Positions 47,190-59,051 of a stretch of 64,000 nucleotides of DNA are shown here, piece by piece. The position numbers were made by a program, and so were the translations under genes. The notes below the pieces were generated by a model, which saw only the letters and a program-made list of their open reading frames with translations, ran no database searches and was not told where the DNA came from. The stretch's first letter is position 1; each line of letters opens with the position of its first letter. Origin of the DNA: Sipunculus nudus (taxonomy: Eukaryota > Annelida > Sipuncula > Golfingiida > Sipunculidae); NCBI GenBank assembly GCA_026874595.1, contig CM049311.1:71778453-71842452 (forward strand). Direction: 5' to 3'.

Positions 47190-48895
47190 AAACTTCTTTT
47201 TCCATTAAAAACCCATTTTTACACAAGACTGCCTAATATCAAAACCACTGATCTGACTTTGATCATATAGAATATACATATTTTTCTATACATTTGCTAT
47301 GCACATGCCAGAAATGATGTCAGTATTGCATAAATGTTTTAAGTTATGGGCCCAAACATAATGCACTTTTTATAAAAGCAAGAAATATATTTACTCCCTT
47401 AACAAGAGGATTGCTGAAGCTAGAGATTTTTTGTCAGGTTTAAACCTTATTTAATCAAGATTCAATTGAATACCCACAATTAGTTCTGAATTTTTCAAAT
47501 TTTATAAGTTATTAGTATAAATATAAAATTAGTACCTTCAATTTTGCCCAAGTTTGACCATGGCACATTTGTTTCCTGTGAGCACTGTTGATATAATTTT
47601 CATATCATGCACACATAAGGATTTCAGCTTTTAAGTTTAGAGAGCTGATAGAAATTGGCCAATAATTGTAGCTTTTATTATTGTTTTTATGAGACCATGT
47701 CAGACACAGGCTCTCCCCAGCCCCTCTTCAGTCACCTGTATGTTGACCTTTCAGCAAATTATGCACACCTGAGGCAAGGCATACACTGGGGTAGCTAGGC
47801 AGCTAGGCACAGTTGATCCAGGTGTCCAACCCAACTTATCTAGTAGTTGTTTTGACCAACAACATAACAGTAAACTATAAATTAATAAATTTTTATTGGT
47901 TTTTAATAACAAATTAAAGAAAAATTAATAGAAAAGGAATTTGTTAGTTGATGAGTAACAGGAAATTAACTTGCTGTTACTGATGATGTAAGAATCTTGT
48001 ATGGAAAGATAGAATGTCAAGTATTCCAAATAACACCATGCAGTCACCTATGGTATTTTTCAGTTCAGTTTTAATGATAACAAAAATAAATCTTATTATT
48101 CATTACTAATCATTGGGGATCATATGAAGGAAATTAATGATAGACAAAGATGCAGTTGATAATATTAATCTAGATTCCTACTATATCTAGGGTGTAGATT
48201 GATGTGAAAGTAGTCAAAAGTGAATATAATACATTTATTTTTTTATATAAATAAAAGCCATAAAACCAGGTACTTATGATCATTATTTAGATTTGTGAAT
48301 TTTGTATATTCTGGATTCTCAACATCATTGTTTGGCTAAAACTGAATAATTACCAGACATGGTGCAAATACTTTGCAAATGTATTTGAATATGAATCATT
48401 ATAAATTTTTTTGCATAAGAATGGGAATTCAGGTAAAAATGAAAGTATTTGAATACCAGTACAAATACTTTAAAAATGTATTCATGAATGCATTTATGAA
48501 TATATTCTGTAATATTCTTTAAATAGTCATTTCAGTTATATTTTATTAAAAAAATCATATGATTCTCTTTATTATTTTTGATAAAAATTATATTTGGTAC
48601 AATATTTGTAATTAAATTTTAATAAATAGTTTAACTCATATGTGCTGCTTATAAGTTATATGGCCAAGTCAAAATCTGTGTGACAATAGCACTCCATTTG
48701 TCAATAAAATAAATGAAATCATTCCTCTTCCCTGTCTCCAAAGATACTATCAAAATCATACATAAGCTAAACACCAACAACTCATAATACAGCTTATATT
48801 TATTACTACACAAAACCAGCATGTGCCTCATTTCCAAATCTATTATATTTGGTCATATATAACAGCTGAGCGCCGTGACTCATGGGTCCCTTGTT
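47190..48895 (+). mobile_element. 5'-truncated A copy paralogous to 32690-34583
   Basis: From 'TGAAAAACTTC.TTTTTCCATTAAAAACCCATT' to CAGCTGAGC, then CCGTGACTCATGGGTCCC, then TTGTT (48895), the sequence matches A-2 base for base over long stretches with scattered indels; by eye about 90% or better. It lacks the A 5' terminus and has one unit where A-2 has the 169-bp duplication. Confidence 0.82.
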
Positions 48896-48904
48896 CTTCT
48901 ATTT

Positions 48905-48990
48905 TTGAGACTCACTATGGGAGTCATGTTGCTCATTGTTCAATTTTCCAAGAATTCAGCTGATATGGCCCATGAGGCACTAGTTGTTTT
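48905..48990 (+). mobile_element. Degenerate A 3' end
   Basis: 'TTCTATTTTTGAGAC' (an A-1 unit phrase), then CAGCTGATATGGCCCATGAG, then GCACTAGTTG: a decayed version of CAGCTGAGC..TGACCCATGGGTCA..CTTGTT. The 47.2-48.9 kb copy probably inserted into this older element. Confidence 0.5.
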
Positions 48991-49063
48991 TATTTTTAAG
49001 ATTTGAAAACACAGACCCTTTTAACCCTGCCTCTAGGTGCACATTCTTTGCCCTCAAGGCTTT

Positions 49064-49770
49064 TTTGCTCAGCTGACTGATTTTTTTTTTTTAATCTTGA
49101 ACAATTTTGATATCATTTTTAAATCAAAAATATGTTCAAGATTTGAATCCTTATATTCCAGTGTGATAAAACATAAGGGTCTTATATAAGTGCTCATTGA
49201 CATGTTAAGTTTAATAAGTTAAAACACTTTTTTGTTTCATTCATATCTATCAAAGTTGGCTGGGCCTTGATATCAATAACACTGTTTAACTTAGATAATC
49301 AGGAATATGGGGCAAACTTTTGTGGGATTAATATTAAGCTCATGTGGCCATATATTTAACTATTGAAAACGTAATACATTTACACTTTTTTTGTATTTGA
49401 AATGTACATATCCTTTATTATAACACTTGGGCCCTTTTTTTTCTTTAAGGCATCATAAAATGGGTTCAGGTCACAAGTTTCATTCATTACACAGTGCAAA
49501 TACCATATATACCTAATTGCCTTGTTTTAACATGTTAATTATAAGTTGTTATAAATGCTCATTTGAATTTTTTTACAGCATTTTAATTTCAGTTAATGAA
49601 TTAATGTTTAATATTATACTTTAGCTCATGTCCATTATTCTTTAATTTACAGGGTTTCATTTTAGTAGGGCCATTTCCTCTTAGCTTATCAAATGCTAAT
49701 ATATGAAAAACCAAAAAGAAATAAGTACATTTTGCATTTGCTTAAATTTTCCGAAATTCATCAGAGCAAC
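49064..49770 (+). mobile_element. Family A copy, third subtype, 5' part
   Basis: The start TTGCTCAGCTGACTGA is followed by 'ATCTTGAACAATTTTGAT', 'GTTGGCTGGGCCTTG', 'CTCATGTGGCCATATAT' and 'TTTCATTTTAGTAGGGCCATTT'. The same order of phrases occurs at 54.85-56.57 kb and 62.5-62.95 kb. No clear A 3' end follows; it fades near 49770. Confidence 0.6.
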
Positions 49771-49774
49771 ATTG

Positions 49775-50440
49775 TTTATCAGTGTCTTCAACTATCCAAG
49801 TGTCCTGATTCTCTCGAATAAAATTAATTATATTTTGTAAAATCATAAATCTTAAAAGTTTTGCAATATATGGTCCTGATATGCTGGTAGGTTATATCCA
49901 TTGATTTTATCACAGTGAAAATTCTTTCTGTGTGTTGTTTTAGGGAGCCGTAAAAGAAAGCTTTCTGAATATTCAGTGAGGGCTTCACAGTGATATTAAA
50001 ACACAAACAGAAAAAACTAAAAATAAGAAATCAATTTTTCTTATATCGCAAAAACCTTAGATAAAAGCAGTGAACTTTTGTGTAAAGAACTACTGTGAAA
50101 TCTAAAATGGAGAAAAATGTGTATAAAAAGCCAATTAAATCAAGTGCTTGGATTATATAACCCATCTGGTGCCCATCATACCAGAAAACTAATCTTCCAT
50201 GGGAAGTGGTATATATGATTTCAAAGGTCAAAGTGATAAATGACAACTTTTCCTGTAATTTTTTTTATATTGACTGTACAATGTGATACCATAAGAGCCA
50301 ACTGGAGTTTCCCTCTGGGGCCTCCTTTACCCTCAGATACGTGTGTTTTCTGTTAAGAGAATAGAAGGATGTAAGGACTTTACTCTCAATGAATGCTCCT
50401 GGTAGAAAATATTGGGAAAATAGCATGCTGATCTGAGAAC
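49775..50440. other. Non-coding stretch
   Basis: No recognisable gene or repeat. Confidence 0.5.
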
Positions 50441-50487
50441 CCAGTTCAATCTATAAGAGAATATTTAATGAGTGAGAATGAAATTCC

Positions 50488-50695
50488 ATACCTTTTGTGG
50501 AAACCCGGGTGATCACTGAACCTCCTATCTGTCTTCATTGAGATGCACACTAATTTGTCAGGCAATATATCTCCGGAAGAGTTCCATTTTCTAGGGTTGT
50601 GCATTATTGACGAGCTTGGTATGAAGAATATGCTGCAAGTCTTACATTTAAGTACAGTTCCTTGTGTCCATCTATTTTTCTTTACTTCCTTTGAC
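50488..50695 (-). CDS. Candidate exon, weakly CUB-like (very uncertain)
   Basis: The minus-strand frame (open 50446-50703, 85 codons) contains two cysteines (CKTC), then SSGDILPDKL and CISMKTDRRF, then GFHKRY. The spacing of SSG..L, a hydrophobic strand, TD and GF...Y recalls the C-terminal half of CUB domains. On the minus strand a GT donor-like site (AAAAG|GTATGG) lies just inside GFHK|RY. No good acceptor or second exon is visible and the N-terminal half of the domain is missing. Base composition is slightly less AT-rich than its surroundings. It may be chance. Confidence 0.18.
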
Positions 50696-50749
50696 AACCA
50701 CATGGGAATTGTTTCACATATTCACACATATTTAGCACCTCCTTGAGCA

Positions 50750-53700
50750 AATACGTGTGTGTGTAATGCCCACATTTGCATCTGAAATGAGGAACTACGC
50801 CAACAAGGTGGCTGATTTATCAATTTTAACCTTTCTTTAACATTGTCTGACTGGCTTAAAGGTGCTGTTGTCTGACTTTGTTACTATTTAAGTAAGCATT
50901 GATTATTTTTACTCACTTTGTAATTACTTTGACCTTTACTCTTGTCTGCTGTATATATAATGTATGACCAAGGAATGTATGATGGTGGGCAGAAGTGCTG
51001 ATTCTAGTTAATATGCTTTGTTGCTCTGCATCTGTGTTAAATATATCCTCGTTAGCAATATAGTTTGTTAAGGTGTTGAAAGCAAGGTAAACAGTAGTAG
51101 GCTATATCAATCAAATGGCTAATTGGTCCCTACCAGTAGATTCATTAAAGCATATACTGGTATGTATATCTTTCACATTTATTTTTTAGAATAAATGTAT
51201 GAAAATTAACATTCATTGAAAGTACCGGTAAGGTAACTTCATGGTTTAATATTGGGTCGACACATTAAATTGATGGGCTGTTCTCCTGGGGTTGACAAAG
51301 GGGTAATAAACCAAAATGCAGTTTCAAGATATATAGACCCAAAAACAAATGTATTTACGGGACCCTGCATTTAGACCTGACCTGTCAGTATTCTGGTTAA
51401 ATTAATTGTCAAGTGTTTGTAAGTGTGATTTGACTACACATGAAACAAGATTTTCAGCATTTTCCATCAATTAAAACCGTAAAGTAGAAAAGAAAGAAAA
51501 AAACTATATGTAAAATTCAGACAAGCAGTTATTTTGTTTTACATTTTTTTGTAGTTTTGTTTTTGTTGACATTTTATAAGTCCCGGGAATTTTTTTAACA
51601 CCATAATGAAATGATCACAAACTTCACAAATGAATATGGTTATCTTTTCTTTACATTATCACAAAAGTCATTGGTTTGATTTAATCAAAATATTTAAATA
51701 AATTGATTTTCTAAATCTTTAGATAACCAGTTAAAATTAAAATTTAAAAAATGTATATTATATTTATATCAAACACTGTTTGTTTATATCAAGTTCTTCA
51801 GGTACTTAGTTGTAAGTATATGTATTCAAACAAAGAACAACTGTATATATCCAATCAAAACATTGCTGACTTAAGGTCTGGATTTTCCATGTTACCTTAG
51901 TGAAAAAAGTATACAATATAGCCAAGGTGAAAGTTCTTGAATTAAAAATTTAATTAAATCACAGCTTTAACTTTTAATCTGTATAACAGAACCACACCTG
52001 TCAGTATCAGCATTCAAGGTTTGTTCTTGTCTGGCCACCTGCAGGGTCATTGGTCTTTTTAAAAACAAGATCTTAGATTTGGTGCCATTAAGTATAAGAA
52101 AACAATTTCACTGGATTAGGTTTGTGGGAAGCATCATCTTTTGGCATGTGAAGCAACATACATCTAATCATTTATATGAAGTCAAAAGAAATTTCTTCAG
52201 CAGGTTTGGTTAAATGCCACTTTATACATGATGTGGATATATGCGGGAAAAGAAACAGTGTGGTGGCTGCATTAATTTATGGTTCATGTTAAAATTTTAA
52301 TTGGAAGTGATGCTGCAGCTATAATGATGGAATTTTAAAATCTGTTATGACTTTCCAGTGTAGAATTTCATTTAGGCATGTTAAGCAAACAGCTATAAGT
52401 AATTGTATAACACTTGAAATTCATAGTATTTTTACCCTGCAGTATATGTGAAAAAAAAAACATAAATGGTTTTCATGTTTCTAGGAAAAGATAACAGCTA
52501 GTTCATATGTAAGTTTTTGTTCTTTATTATTGAAAAAAATGGCTTGTGAGATGATCATTGAACGGCTGTGGATGGGTATTCCATAACTTGAGGGACAAAT
52601 TATCATGAATTCTGCACAGCGTCTTCATATGTCAGGTCTGCGATATGAAGTAAAAATCAATATGACTAAGGTTAACATTAAGAGTTATATTTCATATTGC
52701 CGAGCAAATGTCAGCAGACAGCAAACTCAAGGATACACTCCTTCAGGTAAGCTTTGATGGTCAGTGTGTCATTTATTTGTTGTTTTTATCATCAGAGCCA
52801 CATGGAATGCAGGACAAGTTATAAAGTCTTGAGTTACATTTTGTGACATTTATGCTAAAAATTCAGTTTCTGCTTTTAGGATTCAAAACATATCAGTCCA
52901 AGGTAAAAAATTCACAGAAATCTGAAAATGAAGTTACAAATGCAAAATCTTCTACTGTTCTCATACTACACACCTTTCTTTAACATGATATTAAAATCAG
53001 AATTGATTCTCAAATGTAGGTTTATCATTAATTTACTGTGGTCAAATCTTTAACTTTATCTTTGCCTGTAGTTAATGTTGTCTATTCAGTATATCAGTTC
53101 ATCAGGTGAGCTACATCATGGTGATGTTATAAATTTATTTTGTGACTGTTAGCTACTCTGGCATTATCAATATTATTCCTGGCTAATTTGTCAAGGTTTG
53201 CAAATTTTTACACAACTATATCTGTCCTTTCCATACCACTTTATAACCACAGTATCATGCCCCTTAGAACTGAAGAACATTTTTCAAGGTAAGAACTTGG
53301 GAAGGCACCTCAGAACTGGACACCCTCTGCTGCAGCCCAAAGCCTGGCATATTTTATCCATACATATTATTTCACCATGCAGGAGCCAGATTTCCTGCGA
53401 ATGTTCAGCTTCTGAATCTGAGGACGCATCACCTCAGCTAATCTGGAATATTAATGGGGAGGGCATCTCCATTTGTTGAGAGTTTCCTTATTGGCAAAGT
53501 TCTATTCAGTTTCTGTTATGAAGAAAAAATTTAGTTTAAAAGTATATTCACAGATCAATTAAGATATTAACTAGTTGAAGTTCACAAAACTTGGCAAGTT
53601 AAACATATGAATGCAAACTAAGCCAACCAATTTGCACATATTTATAAATATTCTGTTCCAAGAAAAAACATAAAATTGCTTAAGGTAATTAAACCATTAT

Positions 53701-54690
53701 AAAGTTATTGTAGCCTATACAATTAGGTAAATCAAGTATATATTCTTTGGACTCTACCTTGAAAATTGAATGAATGTAAGTTTTTTTTGCAATGTAAAGT
53801 AATTTTCACACAATCAAATTTAAAGGGGTCAGGGTTAGTAAAACACAGATATATTGCTGATCTGTTTCAGGAAACTGTTCTGTAATTGGTGTCATTTTGT
53901 TCTGCACAAATTTCTGAAAAGAATGCTGTATAGCACAAGCAGGACACCATTAAACCTCAAACACAGGAAATTCTATTTCTTTACTAAAACTTGAACATTT
54001 TCAACATAAGTTGTTCTGTAACACCTTGAGGCTTCCTGGTGGTTGTGACAAGGTGATGAGCATTAAATTTTTTAAAACTAATGTTTTTTACTCTAACACA
54101 GTATGAACCAATAATTTAGAAAAAAAAGTAAGGATTTCAGTCATATCACAATCTGTGATGTACAGTGTTAGACAGATGGAGATGACAAATATTTGTCACA
54201 TGAAAATGGCCATTTTTGCATATTTTTTTAATTCTTTTTGCCCAAAAAATTGATTAAGATCAGATTTAAAATAGCATCTTTTGTCATTTTATGAAAATAC
54301 ACCATTTTTGCTGCAAAAATGACAACAGACACTGTAGATATAGCATATATTTATGCCTTAATAATTTTTTCACAAAAATGTTACTTGGACTTTCAACCTG
54401 ATTTTAGGTTGAGAAAAAGCCATCAGTGCCATATAACATGTAAAACTTTATTTATGGCTCACTGTAGTATTTTTTTATGAAAAACGATTTAAATAATAAT
54501 CAGGATTATACCAGTTTTACATACTGAACAAAATATATGAAGCAAGCCACCAAAGTGGTTCTCCCTGTCTCTTAGTATCAAATGTTGTATAAACAAATTT
54601 GTTGTTCCACTAGCTTCTCTTCAGTACACCTGATAACAGACAGAATAAATACTTATGGAAGCATAACCATATCAACATGCAAATATATAA
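50750..54690. other. AT-rich non-coding stretch
   Basis: About 4 kb without any recognised terminus, RNA gene or convincing coding frame. The longest frame (53198-53479, 93 codons) has no recognisable domain. It could be a single large intron or intergenic DNA. Confidence 0.5.
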
Positions 54691-55167
54691 AGTTCACTAC
54701 ATCACTAGGGCAAACCCTCTCTCCTGTTATGCTTGATCAGGCTGTCTGCAGTTAATACCACAGGGAGCCTCTCCCTCCCCCCCCCCCCCATTTCTGTTGA
54801 CAGACCTACATATACTATAAACAAGATGAATCTTATAATTTTAATGTTAAATTGATCTTTTTTATTGAGACTTGGACAATTTTGATTTTTTTTTAGAAAA
54901 AAATGTTCAGAATTGAATTCTAATAGTCAAATGTGATAAAATATTAGAGTCTAATGTAAGTGCTATCTGACAAGATTTAAGAAGATATAAATACTTGGTA
55001 GTATTTCATTCATATCTCTTAAAGTTGGCCGGGCCTTGGTGTGAACAACACTGTTAAACTTAGTTTTAAAATCAGGAATATTGGTCAAACTTTGTGGGAT
55101 TAACTTTTAACTCATATGGCCATATATCTAACTTTTGAAAACTTAATTACCTTCACACATTATTGTA

Positions 55168-56395
55168 TCCCCAGACAAAGTCAGGGATACTATGTTTTCA
55201 TGACGGTCCCGCCACTGCCGCTGCCGCATAAAAATCTTGTTGGCGCGATAACTAAAAAATATTTCACCGATCTTTACCAAACTTGGTATATGTATAGATA
55301 TGGGTGAGAGGATGACACCTATTTAAAATGAGGTCATGACCTTTACTAGGAGAGTGTCCTTGGACCGTGAATAGGTCTAATTTTGGTGAAAATCACACAA
55401 ATTCTTAAATATCTCAAGAAACCTTGCATGGATTGATCCCAAAATCAAGTTGATTGAAGATCATGGATAGGATTGCCATGTTTAAGAAACTGGTGGCGCC
55501 ACCTATTATTCTTTACTTGTTTTCGTGCTTTTTACTACCCCCAAAATTGCCATGTACTTGACAGTTGTGTGAGCATTGTAAGTCAAAAACTAATGGACAG
55601 ATATCTTTTAAATTATGCATATACATAGATATGGGTTATGGGATGATGTTTATTTAAATTAGGGTCATAACCTTTCCTATTAGAGTGGCCTTGACCTTGA
55701 ATATTCCCATATTTGGTGAAATTCACACAAAATCTTTAATATCTCAGTAAGGGATACATGGAATGAACCAAAAATCAAATTGACCGAAGATCTTGGATAG
55801 TTTTGTCTTTTGCAGAAGACAGGTGGCGCCACCTTGTGTTGTTTTCTTGTTAAAATGATGTTAACACAATAACTTTGTAAGAATTTGAGGTACAGTCACC
55901 AAACCCACAGGTTTGATGCATCTTATTGACAGCTAGGTCAAGTTCTAACATGGATTACCTTGATGCATTTTTTAAGGTCACAGCAGCAGTTATGCTAAAA
56001 TGATATTAGCGCAATAACTCAAGAAGAATTTGTGGTACAGTCACCAAACCTACAGTTTAGATGCATCTTATCAAGGGCTAGGTCAAGTTCCAATATGGAT
56101 AACCTTGATGCATTTTTCAAGGTCACAGAGGCGATAACGCTGAAATGATGTTAACTTTAATATCTCACTGAGGGATGCATGGATTGGTCCAAAAATCAAA
56201 TTGACATAAGATCTTTGATAGCATTGTTTTCTGCAGAAGACAAGTGGCGCCACCTTATGTTGTTTTCTTGCTAAAATGATGTTTAAATGGAATAACTTTG
56301 TAAGAATTTGAGGTACAGTCATCAAGGGCTGGGGGGGGGGGGGGGGGTAATTGTCTGGGGATACTATTGCACCTGCAGTGCCAAGAAATATGTAG
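55168..56395 (+). mobile_element. Family D Helitron-like element (D-2), with empty-site support
   Basis: It starts GTA|TCCCCAGACAAAG with a hairpin (GTATCCC..GGGATAC), like family C. Near its 3' end it has the inverted GTATCCCCAGACAA (TTGTCTGGGGATAC, 56351-56364), then an imperfect hairpin (TTGCACctgcaGTGCCAA), then 11 nt later GTAG|TTT. The paralogue at 62790-62810 reads straight through ('CACACATTATTTGTTTATG'), placing the insertion between A and T without duplication. Units carry perfect or near-perfect palindromes at 55491, 55822 and 56244 and the 'GACCTTGAATATTCCCATATTTGG' phrase. It encodes no protein. Confidence 0.8.
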
Positions 56396-56704
56396 TTTGT
56401 TTGTGAAATGTAACTTTTATGTAACACTTACTGTAGGCCCATTTTTTGCCTTGATGCATCATTAACTGGTTTCAGGCCACAGGTTTCATTTATTACGCAG
56501 TGAATATGCTTTAGCTAATGTCCATTATTCTATTATTTACAGATATTTATTTTAGCAGGGAATTTTCTTTTAGCTTTTTTTTTATTGTGATAATATTTTA
56601 TTATTTTGACACGTACACCATATATTACAAATAACAACAATGAATCAATTTTGAAAAAGAGAGAAGAGAGAAATAATTTATTTAACATAAAGTAATTCTC
56701 ATTT

Positions 56705-56708
<4 letters not shown>

Positions 56709-56747
<39 letters not shown>
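56709..56747. repeat. (TA)n microsatellite
   Basis: About 19-20 uninterrupted AT dinucleotides. Confidence 0.98.
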
Positions 56748-56749
<2 letters not shown>

Positions 56750-57479
56750 ACATAATTTGTTTTTATCAGGAGACTTGTGTCTGTATAGTATTAATTATGC
56801 AGGCTTTGATGGATTTTTTCCCACAGTACTCAATATAACTACTTAACGTTTTGACAATATATTATAGCGTTCGATATAATTCTAGGCAGTGTTGAGAATA
56901 GAGAGTCATATTTACATAAAAGTCATATCAACAGTCATATTTATAGGACAGTTGTTAATTTAGATGACCATTTAATCGTTTGATAATTAATGCTGAATTT
57001 TAATAACTTGAAAATACCCTTGCACCACTATTTGACAAAAAGTATCGTAATGTAACATTTTTGTTATAATAAAGTAAATAAAAAATGTCTCATTCCAAAT
57101 TATATTGTTATTTAGTTAAGTAATATAGTAATAAATGTCACTAAGAAGTAATAGATAAGGAACTGTGGCGATAGTAAATTGGTAATAGCAATAGCAATAT
57201 AATAACAATGAAACTAACAGTAATATTTATAGAATGTTTTGAATAAACCCAACCCTGATGAGTATGTTCACATTTTTGTTCAGACTAAACATCCAGGAGT
57301 CAGCATTAGCAGAGAACTGTCTACGTCAAACAAATACGTAACAGTGTTTAATGATTTTGGAAAGACCCATGTTCAAATTGTATAGAGTGCATTTATCACT
57401 GTGTGATACATTTATTTTTAGATTTTGATATGTAAACAAGGTAATACAAAGTTGTTTGTTGTCACTATCACAATGTAAA

Positions 57480-57655
57480 TACCCTAAAAGATAAAAAAGT
57501 AATTATAAAAGTAATTCCAATTACTTTAAAAAGTATTTGTAATTGTAATCAATTACTTTTTTGAAAACACAAAAGTATTTGTAATTGTAATCAATTATTT
57601 TTAAAAGTAATTGTATTTGTAATCGATTATTTTAAAAGTATATAGACCCAACCCT
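57480..57655. repeat. AATTACTTTT/GTAATTGTAATC block ending at CCCAACCCTG
   Basis: Five or so copies of GTAATTGTAATCAATTA and AAAAGTAATT-type words lead to CCCAACCCTG at 57646-57655. This looks like a terminal region of an hAT-type element; a second CCCAACCCTG in the same orientation lies at 57248-57257. No opposite end or 8-bp duplication was found. Confidence 0.45.
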
Positions 57656-57849
57656 GTCATTTACTCAATTATTACATTACATTCCTTTATAATAGCCCAA
57701 CATGTCCATGATATTCATAAGCTTTATTGACTCGATATAGTATCACAATGGAGAAACATTTATAGTCCAATCAGGATCAGCTGAGCGCCGTGTCCCATGG
57801 GTCCCTTGTTTTATGATATTTCATGACTGAAATTTGGGCATACTATTGT

Positions 57850-58490
57850 GTTCACACAGTTGCAACGTGGCAGCTGCAAGCCATGATAGAGATAACTCAA
57901 ACTGATGATGTTTCACTTTATCAAACTTTACATGTGCATATCATATATTGGTGAGAGGATGAGCCCCAGGTAAAATGGGGCTAGGCCTACATCAAGAGAG
58001 TGACCTTGACCTTAAATATCATTATATGTCCAATTTGGGTGATAATCACACAAAACAGTAAACATCTCAAGATACCAATTAGGGCCATGCTTAAATAAGC
58101 TTGTGCATTTTAGTAATCATCCTGTCCGTCTGTGTGTCCATCTGTCTGTCCGTCAACAAGTTTGTTTCTGGATAATAACTCCAGTTTGGATCGACATTTG
58201 GGTTTCAAACTTGACTTACATGTATGGTCAACCATTAAACTTAAGTAAAAACACTATTGAGGTAAAGGTCATGAGGTCACAGGTGAAAGTCGCAGATTAT
58301 TAATGCAATTTAAGCAAAACCTTTCATCAGAAACTTTCCTTCTTCCATGTATGGCTCACCTGCCAATAGGGATCCTTTAAAATTTTGGGGTCTAAGGTCA
58401 AGGTCACAGGGCCATCTGTCTACAAATCTGTTTGTAAACATTGGTTAATTTAAGCATACCCTTAAGACACCTTGTTTTGTAAATCCATAT
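57850..58490 (+). mobile_element. Family D-like fragment (D-3)
   Basis: Phrases 'GATAACTCAAA', 'TTGGTGAGAGGATGA', 'GAGAGTGACCTTGACCTTAAATAT' and 'AATCACACAAAA' follow the order seen in D-2. Then comes a GTCTGTCCGTC patch and a segment with 'GGTCATGAGGTCACAGG' repeats. Neither end is preserved, and the GTGGCGCCACC palindrome is absent from this fragment. Confidence 0.5.
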
Positions 58491-59051
58491 ATAAACATAT
58501 ATTAATGTTCACTTCATTATTGAACTTTGTCATATCATATCATCATATCATTCTGGATTATGTTCTGCGTGTAGGTTAAATCACATTGGTGAATATCTAT
58601 AAATCCTACCTCAAGGTTTTGTGAAAAATCTGCACCTGCCAGCTCATGGCATCTTTGACTTGTTATCCAGCTCTTTTAAATCTCAATACTACTGAACAAA
58701 GTTTAGGCTAAACACATACCATGGGAATCCATGACAGCTGACCAATGACTTGTAAACCTGCACAGCTGACATTAAAGGCTGCAGGTGCACTGTAGACCCT
58801 ACTCTAAAAATCATTGTCCCAACATAAATCTCATTAATAGCTTATTAGCTCAGCTGACTATAAGTCTTCTGAGCTATAGTCGTGGTCCATTGTCCGACGT
58901 CCGTCCGTAGATGTGGCACGTTTTGAAACCGTAAGACCTATAGGAATCCAAAATTTGGCATAATGTTAGATGTCCCCAAGATCTCCTCCAAGCCGAAAAC
59001 TGGATCTTTGCGACTTCGTTCCTTGAGAAATTATGGAAAAACCACAATTTT

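Larger units (their letters stand above)
54700..57810 (+). mobile_element. Family A copy, third subtype, interrupted by D and other sequence
   Basis: 54700-55167 matches 62280-62810 ('CTTGATCAGGCTGTCTGCAG', a C-run, 'TTCTGTTGACAGACCT', 'GGGCCTTGGTGTGAA', 'CATATGGCCATATAT'). The match resumes at 56396 after the D-2 element and continues to about 56575 ('GTCCATTATTCTATTATTTACAG', 'TTTTAGCAGGG'). An A 3' terminus (CAGCTGAGC, then CCGTGTCCCATGGGTCCC, then TTGTT) closes at 57810. The 56576-57656 part is unrelated to other A copies and includes a TA microsatellite and an hAT-like end. The left boundary is uncertain. Confidence 0.6.

Noticed and set aside
53198-53479. 93-codon open frame
   Set aside because: No domain, no codon bias and AT-rich surroundings; consistent with chance.
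55165-56364. D-2 as a cut-and-paste transposon bounded by GTATCCCCAGACAA inverted repeats
   Set aside because: The empty-site comparison puts the right boundary about 30 bp beyond the inverted repeat and shows no target duplication, which fits a Helitron better.
56083-56427. 114-codon minus-strand frame, the longest in the window
   Set aside because: It lies almost wholly inside the non-coding D-2 element, and its proline run is the G homopolymer read in reverse.
57248-57655. Complete hAT element between the two CCCAACCCTG words
   Set aside because: The two words are in the same orientation and no 8-bp duplication flanks them, so they cannot be the two ends of one element.
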